Source: Verrucomicrobiaceae bacterium
GTDB lineage: Bacteria > Verrucomicrobiota > Verrucomicrobiia > Verrucomicrobiales > Verrucomicrobiaceae
Assembly: GCA_027486585.1 (NCBI GenBank)
Contig: JAIXOU010000045.1
Location: forward strand, 27,344 to 91,343
Direction: 5' to 3'
Length of the DNA: 64,000 bases
Positions within the stretch are counted from its first letter, which is position 1. Every line of letters begins with the position of its first letter. This document shows, one piece after another, positions 44,710-52,375 of the stretch. The notes below the pieces were generated by a model. The model made no database searches. It worked only from the letters and a program-made list of their open reading frames with translations, and was not told the DNA's origin. The position numbers and the translations under genes were made by a program.

Positions 44710-45330
44710 ATGAAAACCCTGTTAACTCTTTTTGCCGCCATGTCTGCCATCATCACTCCTGTCTCTGCTGCTGATCCTGCGCCTGCGGGTAAAACTGAAA
44801 CAGCCATCATCGGAGGCGGTTGTTTCTGGTGCGTGGAGGCTCAGTACAAAATGCTCAAGGGCGTGAAAAAGGCCATCAGTGGCTATGCTGGCGGTGCGGT
44901 CGATAATCCGACCTACAAGCAAGTTTGCGAGGGAGATACTGGCCATGCAGAGGTCGTGCAGATCGAGTTCGATCCGGCGATCATTGGCTACAAGGACATC
45001 ATTGATCTTTTTTGGTTGGCGCATGACCCGACCACACTGAATCAGCAGGGAAACGATATTGGAACACAGTATCGCTCTACCATCATGTATCTGAATGAGG
45101 AGCAGAAGAAGATCGCTGAGGCCTCCATGGCTGAAGCGCAGAAGGAGCAGACAGGGAAGATCGTGACGGAGATCGTGCCTTTGAAAAAATTCTACTCAGC
45201 CGAGGACTATCATCAGGAATACTTCGCGAATAATCCGACCGCTGGTTATTGCCGAGTCGTTGTTGGCCCGAAAGTGGCCAAGTTCCGCCACAAGTTAGAG
45301 GAGAAACAAAAGCTGCAGGAAGCCAAGTGA
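44710..45330 (+). CDS. msrA: Peptide-methionine (S)-S-oxide reductase, exported
   Basis: 206 residues. A signal peptide precedes the domain (MKTLLTLFAAMSAIITPVSA|AD), so it acts in the periplasm. The active site is IIGGGCFWCVEA with nucleophile Cys38. The blocks SGYAGG, GDTGHAEVV and HDPTTLNQQGNDIGTQYRS are the MsrA core. It repairs oxidised methionine. The resolving cysteine is not the fused-MsrB type; Cys in TAGYCRVVV near the C-terminus is a candidate. Confidence 0.95.
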   Translation: MKTLLTLFAAMSAIITPVSAADPAPAGKTETAIIGGGCFWCVEAQYKMLKGVKKAISGYAGGAVDNPTYKQVCEGDTGHAEVVQIEFDPAIIGYKDIIDLFWLAHDPTTLNQQGNDIGTQYRSTIMYLNEEQKKIAEASMAEAQKEQTGKIVTEIVPLKKFYSAEDYHQEYFANNPTAGYCRVVVGPKVAKFRHKLEEKQKLQEAK

Positions 45331-45379
45331 GATAAGACTCGTGCTTGGCGAGTGGCATTAAAACGATACACTGATCCAC

Positions 45380-46714
45380 ATGAATGATCAGGTCACACTC
45401 GCAGCGCGGTGGCATCGACTAGCAAGTCAGACGGCGCGGAAGGTGAATGCCGGCTGGCTGCTGGAGCAGTTGACGCCTCTGATGGTGGTCGCTGGTGCCC
45501 TAGCCTTCGCCGTGATTATTTGGCAGCGGTCCCGTGGAGTCGAAATTCAGTTGAATCAAGTCTGGCCTTGGCTTGTAGGTACTGTCTTGATCTTAGTCTT
45601 GACGAGTTTTCTGTTGGCAAAGAGACGTTTTATTTCTCGTCAGGATGCGCTGGTGCGGCTGGAGTCTCAGATGCATCTCTACAATGCTCTCTCCGTGGCA
45701 GAGTTGGGACGCGGAGTTTGGCCAGAACTGCCGAAACAGCAGATTGATGGTCTGCAATGGCGCTGGTTCCGCGTAGTCGGTCCCTTTGCCATCTACACTC
45801 TGTGTTTGGCCGCAGCACTTTGTCTGCCTGTGAACCCTGATGCTGCCTCTGTGCTGCCGACCGTTGAACCGCAGGCCTGGCAGCAGATGGACGATTGGTT
45901 GGAAAAGCTAGAGGAAGAGAAGATCATTACCCCCGAAGAAAAAGAAGAGCAGGCCGCTAAGATTGATGCCCTGCGTGATCAGGAGCAGGAGAAATGGTTC
46001 AGCCATGAAAGCCTCAATGCCAGTGATACACTCAAAGAGCAGCTCCAGCGTGAGATCGGCAACATGGCCCGTGATATGTCTGATGCTGAACGCAGCCTGA
46101 ATACGCTGCAAAATTACGCGAGCAAGCTTTCTGAGCAGGCCAAAGAGCAGATGCTCAAAGAATACAGTGAGGCGCTGGAAGGCATGAAAAATGGCAGCAT
46201 GAAGCTGGACCCGCAGCTCTTAAAGGAACTGTCGCAGATTGATCCCAAGAACCTGAAATCACTCTCTCAAGAACAGCTCAATCAACTGCGTGACTCGTTG
46301 AAACAAAAAAGCGACAGCATGAGTGAAATGGCCCCTGGCAAAGGTTTCTTGGGGGATGGCGAAGGAGAAGACGACCAGCTAGCTGAAGGTCGGGGCGGCC
46401 TAGGAGAAGGGGAGGGTGAAGGCCCAGGCAACGGTGGCATCACTCGCGGCCCAGGCACCGCGCCGTTGACCTTGTCTGAGGAGGAAAACAACTTTGGCAC
46501 TCACAAGACAGAAGCTGTGGTGAATCAAGACATGTCTAAAGCCCAGCTTGGCACGCTTTTAAATCTGCAAGATGGGAAACATGACGTGGATAAAACATAC
46601 GCCGGTCCGCAAGCCGCTGGGAGGACCGAAAATCAAGGTCAAGGCGGTCAGCAGGTCTGGCGTGAGTCGCTGACACCCGAAGAAAAAGCAGTCTTGAAGC
46701 GTGTGTTTAAGTAG
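45380..46714 (+). CDS. Coiled-coil membrane protein of unknown function
   Basis: 444 residues. Three membrane helices lie at about 33-49, 62-79 and 132-150. They are followed by a long Glu/Lys/Gln-rich helical region (about 165-330, heptad-like) with a Gly/Glu-rich low-complexity hinge (EGRGGLGEGEGEGPGNGG) and a C-terminal tail. It resembles the DUF4175-like membrane proteins that accompany MoxR/VWA (Bat) clusters in related bacteria, but those neighbours are absent here. It lies 49 bases after msrA. Confidence 0.6.
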   Translation: MNDQVTLAARWHRLASQTARKVNAGWLLEQLTPLMVVAGALAFAVIIWQRSRGVEIQLNQVWPWLVGTVLILVLTSFLLAKRRFISRQDALVRLESQMHLYNALSVAELGRGVWPELPKQQIDGLQWRWFRVVGPFAIYTLCLAAALCLPVNPDAASVLPTVEPQAWQQMDDWLEKLEEEKIITPEEKEEQAAKIDALRDQEQEKWFSHESLNASDTLKEQLQREIGNMARDMSDAERSLNTLQNYASKLSEQAKEQMLKEYSEALEGMKNGSMKLDPQLLKELSQIDPKNLKSLSQEQLNQLRDSLKQKSDSMSEMAPGKGFLGDGEGEDDQLAEGRGGLGEGEGEGPGNGGITRGPGTAPLTLSEEENNFGTHKTEAVVNQDMSKAQLGTLLNLQDGKHDVDKTYAGPQAAGRTENQGQGGQQVWRESLTPEEKAVLKRVFK

Positions 46715-46922
46715 TTGGGTAGAAGCGCGGTGCTGGTGATCTTTTCTTGCTGCGGCGAGCGGTAGTTTTGTCTCATGGATTGCGAGTCCGGCTACTGCGC
46801 TACTGGTTTCCACTACACCTTATTGCGGGCACTACGGACAAGAGAAGCCGTATGTGACCACAATATCGGAACACTACAGTTCATTCATAGTCGGAAGGTC
46901 AACCTCAACCCAACTGACTCTT

Positions 46923-47753
46923 ATGAATGCAAAGCCAACCAAAGCCACCACGCCTTCCAGCAAAGCACGTTTCATTCAAACTTTGGCCGACAGCCCTCTT
47001 TTCAGTCTTCATCAAGGTGCCTTCCATGATCTCACAGGACTTAAGCTAAGTCTGACACCAGCACAGGAGGGTGAACATGAAGTGTTTGAAACCAAAACCT
47101 CCTTCGAGGATGGCCTAGCCGTCACTCGGGTGCCTGTAAAGATCGGGAAAAACACCATCGCCTTTATTCAGACAGGATCGACGCGACTCATCCCCCCTGG
47201 AGATGAAGCCTTTCATGACGTGGCCCGTGAGATGCTGGCTGACGATAAAAGCGCCGCTGAAATTAAAGCAGCTAAAGCCTACTTTGACAGCCATCCGACA
47301 ACCGCAGTCGAACGATACAATGCTGCGAAGATTGTCTTGGCCAGCTTTGCTTCACAGCTCGCTGAAAATGCCCATCGGATGCTATTTGCGCAGACGACTC
47401 ACGAACCCGATGTCGTGCGTAATGCCAAGGCCTTCATCCACGATCACCTCGCCGAAAACCTCAGCTTGGAAGCTGTCGCGAACGCCGTTAATGTCAGCCT
47501 GTTCCACTTTTGTAAGTTGTTTAAAAAGGCGACTGGCCTGACCTTCACCGACTTTGTGAATCACGCCCGTGTGGAAAAAGCCCGCCGCATGCTGATGCGT
47601 CCTTCCTGTCGGATCACCGAAGTGGCTTATGATGTCGGCTTCCAGTCCCTTTCCCATTTTAACAGAAGCTTCCGCAGAATCACCAGCGAGAGTCCCACGG
47701 AGTTCCGCAGTCGCCTAAAATTGGGAAACCAAGAGACCTGTTTGACGGCTTGA
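46923..47753 (+). CDS. AraC-family regulator with PocR-like sensor domain
   Basis: 276 residues from the ATG at 46923. The first half (ADSPLFSLHQGAFHDLTGLKLSL...FIQTGS) matches the PocR sensory domain. The C-terminal AraC domain contains LSLEAVANAVNVSLFHFCKLFKKATGLTFTDFVNHARVEKARRML and ITEVAYDVGFQSLSHFNRSFRRITSESPTEFR, with both helix-turn-helices intact. It could control the peroxidase gene that follows 150 bases on, but no evidence links them. Confidence 0.88.
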   Translation: MNAKPTKATTPSSKARFIQTLADSPLFSLHQGAFHDLTGLKLSLTPAQEGEHEVFETKTSFEDGLAVTRVPVKIGKNTIAFIQTGSTRLIPPGDEAFHDVAREMLADDKSAAEIKAAKAYFDSHPTTAVERYNAAKIVLASFASQLAENAHRMLFAQTTHEPDVVRNAKAFIHDHLAENLSLEAVANAVNVSLFHFCKLFKKATGLTFTDFVNHARVEKARRMLMRPSCRITEVAYDVGFQSLSHFNRSFRRITSESPTEFRSRLKLGNQETCLTA

Positions 47754-47903
47754 GACGGTAAGAGGTGGAAACTTTTACCATCCCTTCACAAATCTCAAGC
47801 TCTAAGGACATATTTCCTTAACACAAGGGTGGTCTGTTGTGTGTGTGACAACGCTGGTTCGTGCCAGCAACGCCACGTTCCAAAACACATAACACAACAG
47901 ACG

Positions 47904-49934
47904 ATGAAAGCATACAACCATCGAATCATGAACCGCTGGATCCCAGCGGCCGCCGCTCTCGCGCTCAGCAGCGTCACCAGCGCAGTCACGGCGCAACAAC
48001 CACCGCCACCCGCTGGTGCCAAACCACCAGCAGGTTCACCGCCATCCAACGGTGCCGGCATGATTCCTCGTCCTGATCCCAAGAAACAGCCACCGCAGGG
48101 TCAGCCACCACAAGGTCAACCACCACAGGGCCAACCACCGCAGGGTCAGCCACCGCAGGGTCAGCCACCGCAGGGTCAGCCACCGCAGGGTCAGCCACCG
48201 CAGGGTCAGCCACCGCAGGGTCAGCCTCCGCAAGGCCAACCACCGCAGGGCCAACCACCGCAGGGTCAGCGTCCGCCGATGCCTGGACAAAATGCGGGGC
48301 AGCCGTTACCTCCTAGTCTGCCGACTTCGTTTATTTTACCTTCTGAGTTTCGTGCAGCAGACGGGAACTCGAATAACCTGACAAGCACCGCTTGGGGCAC
48401 ACCGGACAAACCTTTTGTTCGTCTTGCACCCAATACGTATGCCGATGGAGTCAGTGCACCTTCTGGAGCGACTCGGCCCAGCGCCCGTGTGGTCAGCAAT
48501 GCCGTGGCCAAGCAGCAAAACCTGCGCCCGAATCGCCGTGGGGCCAGTGACTTCCTCTGGCAGTGGGGACAGTTCCTGGATCACGATCTGGATGAGACAC
48601 CAACAGCTGATCCAGCTGAGAGCTTCCCGATCGCCGTGCCAGCAGGTGATCCCTCTTTTGACCCCACTAACTCAGGCACCGTGACCATGGGGCTGAATCG
48701 CAGCGCTTATGAATCCGTGGTTGGAGTACGGGAACAAAAAAGTGCTGTCACAGCATGGATCGATGCCTCTCATATCTATGGTTCTGATTCAGCTCGTGCG
48801 GCAGCACTGCGTGCCAATGATGGCACTGGCCGACTCAGGACCTCTTCCAGTGCTCATGGTGATCTTTTGCCCACTCATTCAGAGGCCCTCGCAGCACTGC
48901 CGCCAGTGCCAGGCTTCTTTGTCGCAGGCGATATTCGTGTGAATGAGCAAGTGGGTCTCATCGCGATTCACACGCTGTTCATGCGCGAACACAACTACTG
49001 GGCGGATCTTTATCGCGCAGCCAACACGGACGCAGACGATGAGGAAATCTATCAGTTTGCCCGACTCATTGTCGGCGCTGAAATGCAGGCTATCTCGTAT
49101 CGCGAGTTCATTCCCACCTTGCTTGGCCCAAATGCGCTCAAGCCATATCGTGGTTACAAAGCGGAAGTGAATCCGACGATCTCCAATGAATTTGCCACAG
49201 CGGCGTATCGTTTGGGCCACAGCCTGCTCTCTCCTACACTCCTCCGTCTGGATGAAACTGGCACCGAGATTGCCGCAGGGAACCTTACCCTAGCAGGCTC
49301 ATTCTTCCAACCACAGCAAATCACCGATCACGGCGTGGATGTGATCTTGCGGGGTCTTGCGACAGGCCGCGCTCAGGAGCTGGATGAGTGGATCATTGAC
49401 GACGTTCGGAACTTCCTCTTTGGTGCCCCTGGCGCTGGTGGACTTGATTTGGCATCGCTCAATATCCAGCGTGGCCGTGATCATGGCCTACCCAGCTTTG
49501 CTCAAATGCGCGGCGCTTTGAAACTCCGCCCAGTGACACGCTTTCAGGACGTGAACCCGAATCGCCAAGTCGTGGCTGAGCTTGATGCAGCTTATGACAG
49601 TCCTGCGGACATTGATCTTTGGATCGGTGGCCTCGCAGAAGCAGACCGACCAGGCTCCATGGTAGGAGAGACCTTTCAGCGCATTTTGGTGGACCAATTC
49701 ACCCGCGTTCGGGATGGCGACCGCTTCTGGTATGAAAAGACCATGTCACCTGAAATGGTCCGCATGATCAACGCCCAGACACTCAGTGTGATCATTCATC
49801 GCAACACCGAGATCAAAGCTGAAGTCGGTAAGAACGCCTTCATGGCTCCACCGCCACGCCGAGCAGGTCCACCGCCGCGCAATCAGCCGCCTACTAGAGC
49901 AAAGCCACCTGCTGGCAATCCGCCAGCTCGCTAA
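47904..49934 (+). CDS. Secreted animal-type haem peroxidase with proline-rich repeat
   Basis: 676 residues from the ATG at 47904, with a possible in-frame start at 47928 that directly begins the signal peptide ([22 protein letters not shown]). A Pro/Gly/Gln-rich linker of 12 PPQGQ units follows. The peroxidase domain shows [14 protein letters not shown] (distal His and calcium-site residues), [21 protein letters not shown] (proximal His) and [14 protein letters not shown], all typical of the animal haem peroxidase (peroxinectin-like) family. It probably acts outside the cell in oxidative defence or matrix cross-linking. It ends with a Pro/Ala-rich tail. Confidence 0.88.
   Translation: MKAYNHRIMNRWIPAAAALALSSVTSAVTAQQPPPPAGAKPPAGSPPSNGAGMIPRPDPKKQPPQGQPPQGQPPQGQPPQGQPPQGQPPQGQPPQGQPPQGQPPQGQPPQGQPPQGQPPQGQRPPMPGQNAGQPLPPSLPTSFILPSEFRAADGNSNNLTSTAWGTPDKPFVRLAPNTYADGVSAPSGATRPSARVVSNAVAKQQNLRPNRRGASDFLWQWGQFLDHDLDETPTADPAESFPIAVPAGDPSFDPTNSGTVTMGLNRSAYESVVGVREQKSAVTAWIDASHIYGSDSARAAALRANDGTGRLRTSSSAHGDLLPTHSEALAALPPVPGFFVAGDIRVNEQVGLIAIHTLFMREHNYWADLYRAANTDADDEEIYQFARLIVGAEMQAISYREFIPTLLGPNALKPYRGYKAEVNPTISNEFATAAYRLGHSLLSPTLLRLDETGTEIAAGNLTLAGSFFQPQQITDHGVDVILRGLATGRAQELDEWIIDDVRNFLFGAPGAGGLDLASLNIQRGRDHGLPSFAQMRGALKLRPVTRFQDVNPNRQVVAELDAAYDSPADIDLWIGGLAEADRPGSMVGETFQRILVDQFTRVRDGDRFWYEKTMSPEMVRMINAQTLSVIIHRNTEIKAEVGKNAFMAPPPRRAGPPPRNQPPTRAKPPAGNPPAR
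48090..48269 (+). repeat. 12 tandem copies of a 15-bp unit encoding PPQGQ
   Basis: The consensus unit is CCACCGCAGGGTCAG, in frame, so each copy adds PPQGQ. Eight of the twelve copies are identical in base sequence and four differ by one to three bases. Such perfect copies are prone to slippage, so the copy number may vary between strains. Confidence 0.95.
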
Positions 49935-49953
49935 GTCTGATCTGAATTCCCCC

Positions 49954-49992
49954 CAACGGCCCATGCTACGAAAGTGGCATGGGTTGTTTTTT
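49954..49992 (+). terminator. Rho-independent terminator after the peroxidase gene
   Basis: The CCCATGC arm (about 49960-49966) pairs with GCATGGG (49977-49983), with the stem extended by CAAC/GTTG. A T-tract follows (seven T's from 49987). It lies 20 bases after the stop codon. Confidence 0.8.
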
Positions 49993-50028
49993 TGGAGCAA
50001 GCTACGAATCTAAACTTTGGTCTTCAGG

Positions 50029-50043
50029 TGCAATGAACTTGCA
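50029..50043 (+). promoter_or_regulatory. TGCAA-N5-TTGCA box upstream of the CxCC-less COG0523 gene
   Basis: TGCAA TGAAC TTGCA is a perfect 5-bp-arm palindrome with a 5-base centre. It lies 31 bases before the start codon at 50075. The same palindrome stands upstream of the TonB receptor and of the other COG0523 gene. It is probably the operator of a metal-dependent repressor. Confidence 0.65.
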
Positions 50044-50074
50044 TTAAATGGCCCGACAATTCATTGGTGACTGA

Positions 50075-51250
50075 ATGCGTGTTACCATACTTTCTGGATT
50101 TCTTGGCTCTGGCAAAACCACACTTCTGCGTCGTCTATTGCGAGAGCAAAAGGCATTGCGTCTGGGGGTGATCGTCAATGACATGGCTGAACTGGAAGTG
50201 GATGGAGACTTGGTTCGTAGTGTACATCGTATTTCAGAGACAGAGGGAAATTTGGTGAGTCTCTATGCTGGATCGATCAGTGGAGATCAGCGCGCTGCTT
50301 TTGCTCAGGCACTGGCCTCATGGGAGGATCGCACGGACTTGGATCATCTCGTCATCGAGACTTCCGGCAGCACTCATCCTTGGCCTTTGATCGAAGAGAT
50401 TGCGCGTCGGCCTGCTTACTCGCTAGATACCTTTGCGACCTTGTTGGATGCTAAAGCATTTGTGGAGGATTACGGCGCTGGAAAATTGCTTTTTGAAAGC
50501 CTGATCCGAAATGAAGAGATGCAAACGCGCAGCACGGCCAACTTGTTGGCTGAGCAGATTCAGTTTGCCAGTGTCATCCTGCTGACCAAAACGGATCGCG
50601 TGCGTGCAGAGGATCTGCCGTTCATCATCAAGTGTCTGGAGATCCTGAATCCTCAGGCTGAAATCCATCCTGTCACTTATGGACAGATCCCTCACGCTCG
50701 GCTGCTGGGCACGGGTAAATTCAGCCTAGATAAAGCGTATCTCATTGGCCGTGCTTGGCGGGAGAATGCTCCAGAGCATTTGGGGTCAGCGGATGCTTAT
50801 GATATCAGCAGCACGGTGATTTGTGATCCGCGCCCACTGCATCCACGCCGGTTATGGACGCTTTTCCGCACGCGTTTAGGCCAAGGCATTCATCGCAGCA
50901 AAGGATTTCTCTGGATGGCCTCTCGTGATGATCAAGTGCTGCTGTGGAACCAGGCAGCAGGCAGCATTGACCTTGAACTTCTTGCGTATTGGAAGGCGGC
51001 AATCGTCAAAGATCCCCTGGGTAAACTGCAGCCCGAAGAGATCGCCGAGTTGCAATCACAACTGGCCTCCATGCATCCCGAATTTGGAGATCGCCTCAAT
51101 GAACTGACAGTCATCGGCACAGCTCATGATCGGGAACTGTTCGTGAAAGAATTGCAGGCCTGCTTCTGCACGCCGGACGAAATCAAGCACTGGCAATCAG
51201 GTGGCAGCTTTGATGATCCTTGGCCCAAGGAATTGCGCAAAGTGAGTTAA
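50075..51250 (+). CDS. COG0523 GTPase (CobW/ZigA family) lacking the CxCC motif
   Basis: 391 residues. The N-terminal G domain has GFLGSGKTTLL (Walker A), VIVNDMAE, ETSGSTHPWP (Walker B region) and LLTKTD. The C-terminal CobW_C domain has SKGFLWMASRDDQVLLW. The canonical metal-binding GCICC is replaced by GSISG (residues 66-70): two Cys become Ser and the third becomes Gly. COG0523 proteins are nucleotide-dependent metal chaperones, many induced by zinc starvation. The start is an ATG shortly after the shared palindrome. This paralogue may act without metal binding or with a different metal. Confidence 0.85.
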   Translation: MRVTILSGFLGSGKTTLLRRLLREQKALRLGVIVNDMAELEVDGDLVRSVHRISETEGNLVSLYAGSISGDQRAAFAQALASWEDRTDLDHLVIETSGSTHPWPLIEEIARRPAYSLDTFATLLDAKAFVEDYGAGKLLFESLIRNEEMQTRSTANLLAEQIQFASVILLTKTDRVRAEDLPFIIKCLEILNPQAEIHPVTYGQIPHARLLGTGKFSLDKAYLIGRAWRENAPEHLGSADAYDISSTVICDPRPLHPRRLWTLFRTRLGQGIHRSKGFLWMASRDDQVLLWNQAAGSIDLELLAYWKAAIVKDPLGKLQPEEIAELQSQLASMHPEFGDRLNELTVIGTAHDRELFVKELQACFCTPDEIKHWQSGGSFDDPWPKELRKVS

Positions 51251-51786
51251 TTGTTTTTAGCTTCAGCCTTTTGCACGATATTCTTCCCAGCCTCGATGAT
51301 TTTTGTTCGTAGGCTCTCCAGGCAGGCTTTCCAGGTAGCTCGACTGACGGGGACATAGCGCTCACTGCCATCGGGGAAAAAGCGAGTTTCGAAAATGTTG
51401 CTCGGCTGCTGAATGATCTCATCGTAGAGACCATGGATGAAAAAGGCACGTGCATCAGCACCATCTGGCCATGGGCTTGGGCGTCCTTGGGCTTCTTCTA
51501 TCGCGGCCTCCAGAGCACTCAGGATTTCAATGGGATTGAGTGTGAGTTTCAGAGGTTTCCCAGATTCCAGGTAGTCGGCGATCACGACTTGTAGTTTTTT
51601 GACCACGCCCTGAGTCTGCTTGAGGTCTGGCAGATCCTCCCCCTGAATCAGGCGCTTGAGTTCACGTTCCGTGTTTAAAACTCGGCCCACGGATTGTGGC
51701 ACTCCAGCTTCATGCCGGAGGCTGATGGCTCGTGCTGATTTTTTGGATTTTTGTGGGGCTGGTTTGGAGGAGTCTGAGTCACTCAT
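51247..51786 (-). CDS. Unknown cytoplasmic protein, second gene after the TonB receptor
   Basis: 179 residues from the ATG at 51786, which overlaps the upstream stop as ATGA. The N-terminus is Ser/Lys-rich (MSDSDSSKPAPQKSKKSARA). The rest is helical, with LKLTLNPIEILSALEAAIEEAQGRPSPWPDGADARAFFIHGLYDEIIQQPSNIFETRFFPDGSERYVPVS. I do not recognise it. It has no signal peptide. It lies in the TonB receptor operon and its 3' end overlaps that of the convergent COG0523 gene by 4 bases. Confidence 0.6.
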   Translation of the reverse strand: MSDSDSSKPAPQKSKKSARAISLRHEAGVPQSVGRVLNTERELKRLIQGEDLPDLKQTQGVVKKLQVVIADYLESGKPLKLTLNPIEILSALEAAIEEAQGRPSPWPDGADARAFFIHGLYDEIIQQPSNIFETRFFPDGSERYVPVSRATWKACLESLRTKIIEAGKNIVQKAEAKNN

Positions 51787-52352
51787 GGCTTCCGTTTCTT
51801 CATCCATTCACGGGCTCTCGGCAAGCGTGAGTCGGCTTTGGCATACAGACTGTACCATTGCTGAGCGTGAGTGGGTGACAGCCAGGGCCGACTTGTGGGC
51901 AGCTGGCCAAACATCTGAAAACAAGCTTCACGATAGCGAAGGCCCATTTCGCTGATGATCCAGTTTTCATAGTAGGCTAACCAATCGACAAAAATACGAC
52001 TGGCTGTGTCCAGGCTGTGCAGTTCACCCGAGGTTAGCTTTGTGTAATCATAGCGACCGGGGATCGTTGGAGTGGTCTCATGATGGGTGAAGCAGCGCTT
52101 GTCTGCGCGGATGAAGAGAAAACCCTGATCACAGTCACGGCAGGGATACCAGCCAGCGCAGGCACCATGCAGCTCGATCATGCCTTGATGCCAGGGTTTG
52201 CAGTAGCAACTGGTGCCTTGCAGTCCTGGAGACGGACGTTTTTCAAAGCCATGCTTCTTGAGTAAATTGCCTTCTTGAAGCACATCTCGACCCCAGAAAA
52301 ACATCTGCTGGCCCAGGGCGGTGGTAAGATCGTTGAGGTGGCCCCGAGTCAT
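51783..52352 (-). CDS. Unknown Cys/His-rich protein downstream of the TonB receptor
   Basis: 189 residues starting 23 bases after the TonB receptor stop. Residues 49-91 are rich in possible metal ligands: Cys49, Cys51, His55, His62, Cys65, Cys71, Cys74 (YPCRDC), Cys87, His90 and His91. There is no signal peptide and no known fold could be assigned. Its place in a putative metal-uptake operon suggests metal binding or processing. The link is from context only. Confidence 0.6.
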   Translation of the reverse strand: MTRGHLNDLTTALGQQMFFWGRDVLQEGNLLKKHGFEKRPSPGLQGTSCYCKPWHQGMIELHGACAGWYPCRDCDQGFLFIRADKRCFTHHETTPTIPGRYDYTKLTSGELHSLDTASRIFVDWLAYYENWIISEMGLRYREACFQMFGQLPTSRPWLSPTHAQQWYSLYAKADSRLPRAREWMKKRKP

Positions 52353-52375
52353 ATAAAAGAAGCCTGAGCCTTTGG

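Noticed and set aside
48090..48269. CRISPR array
   Set aside because: The 15-bp units are contiguous, in frame and encode PPQGQ; there are no spacers.
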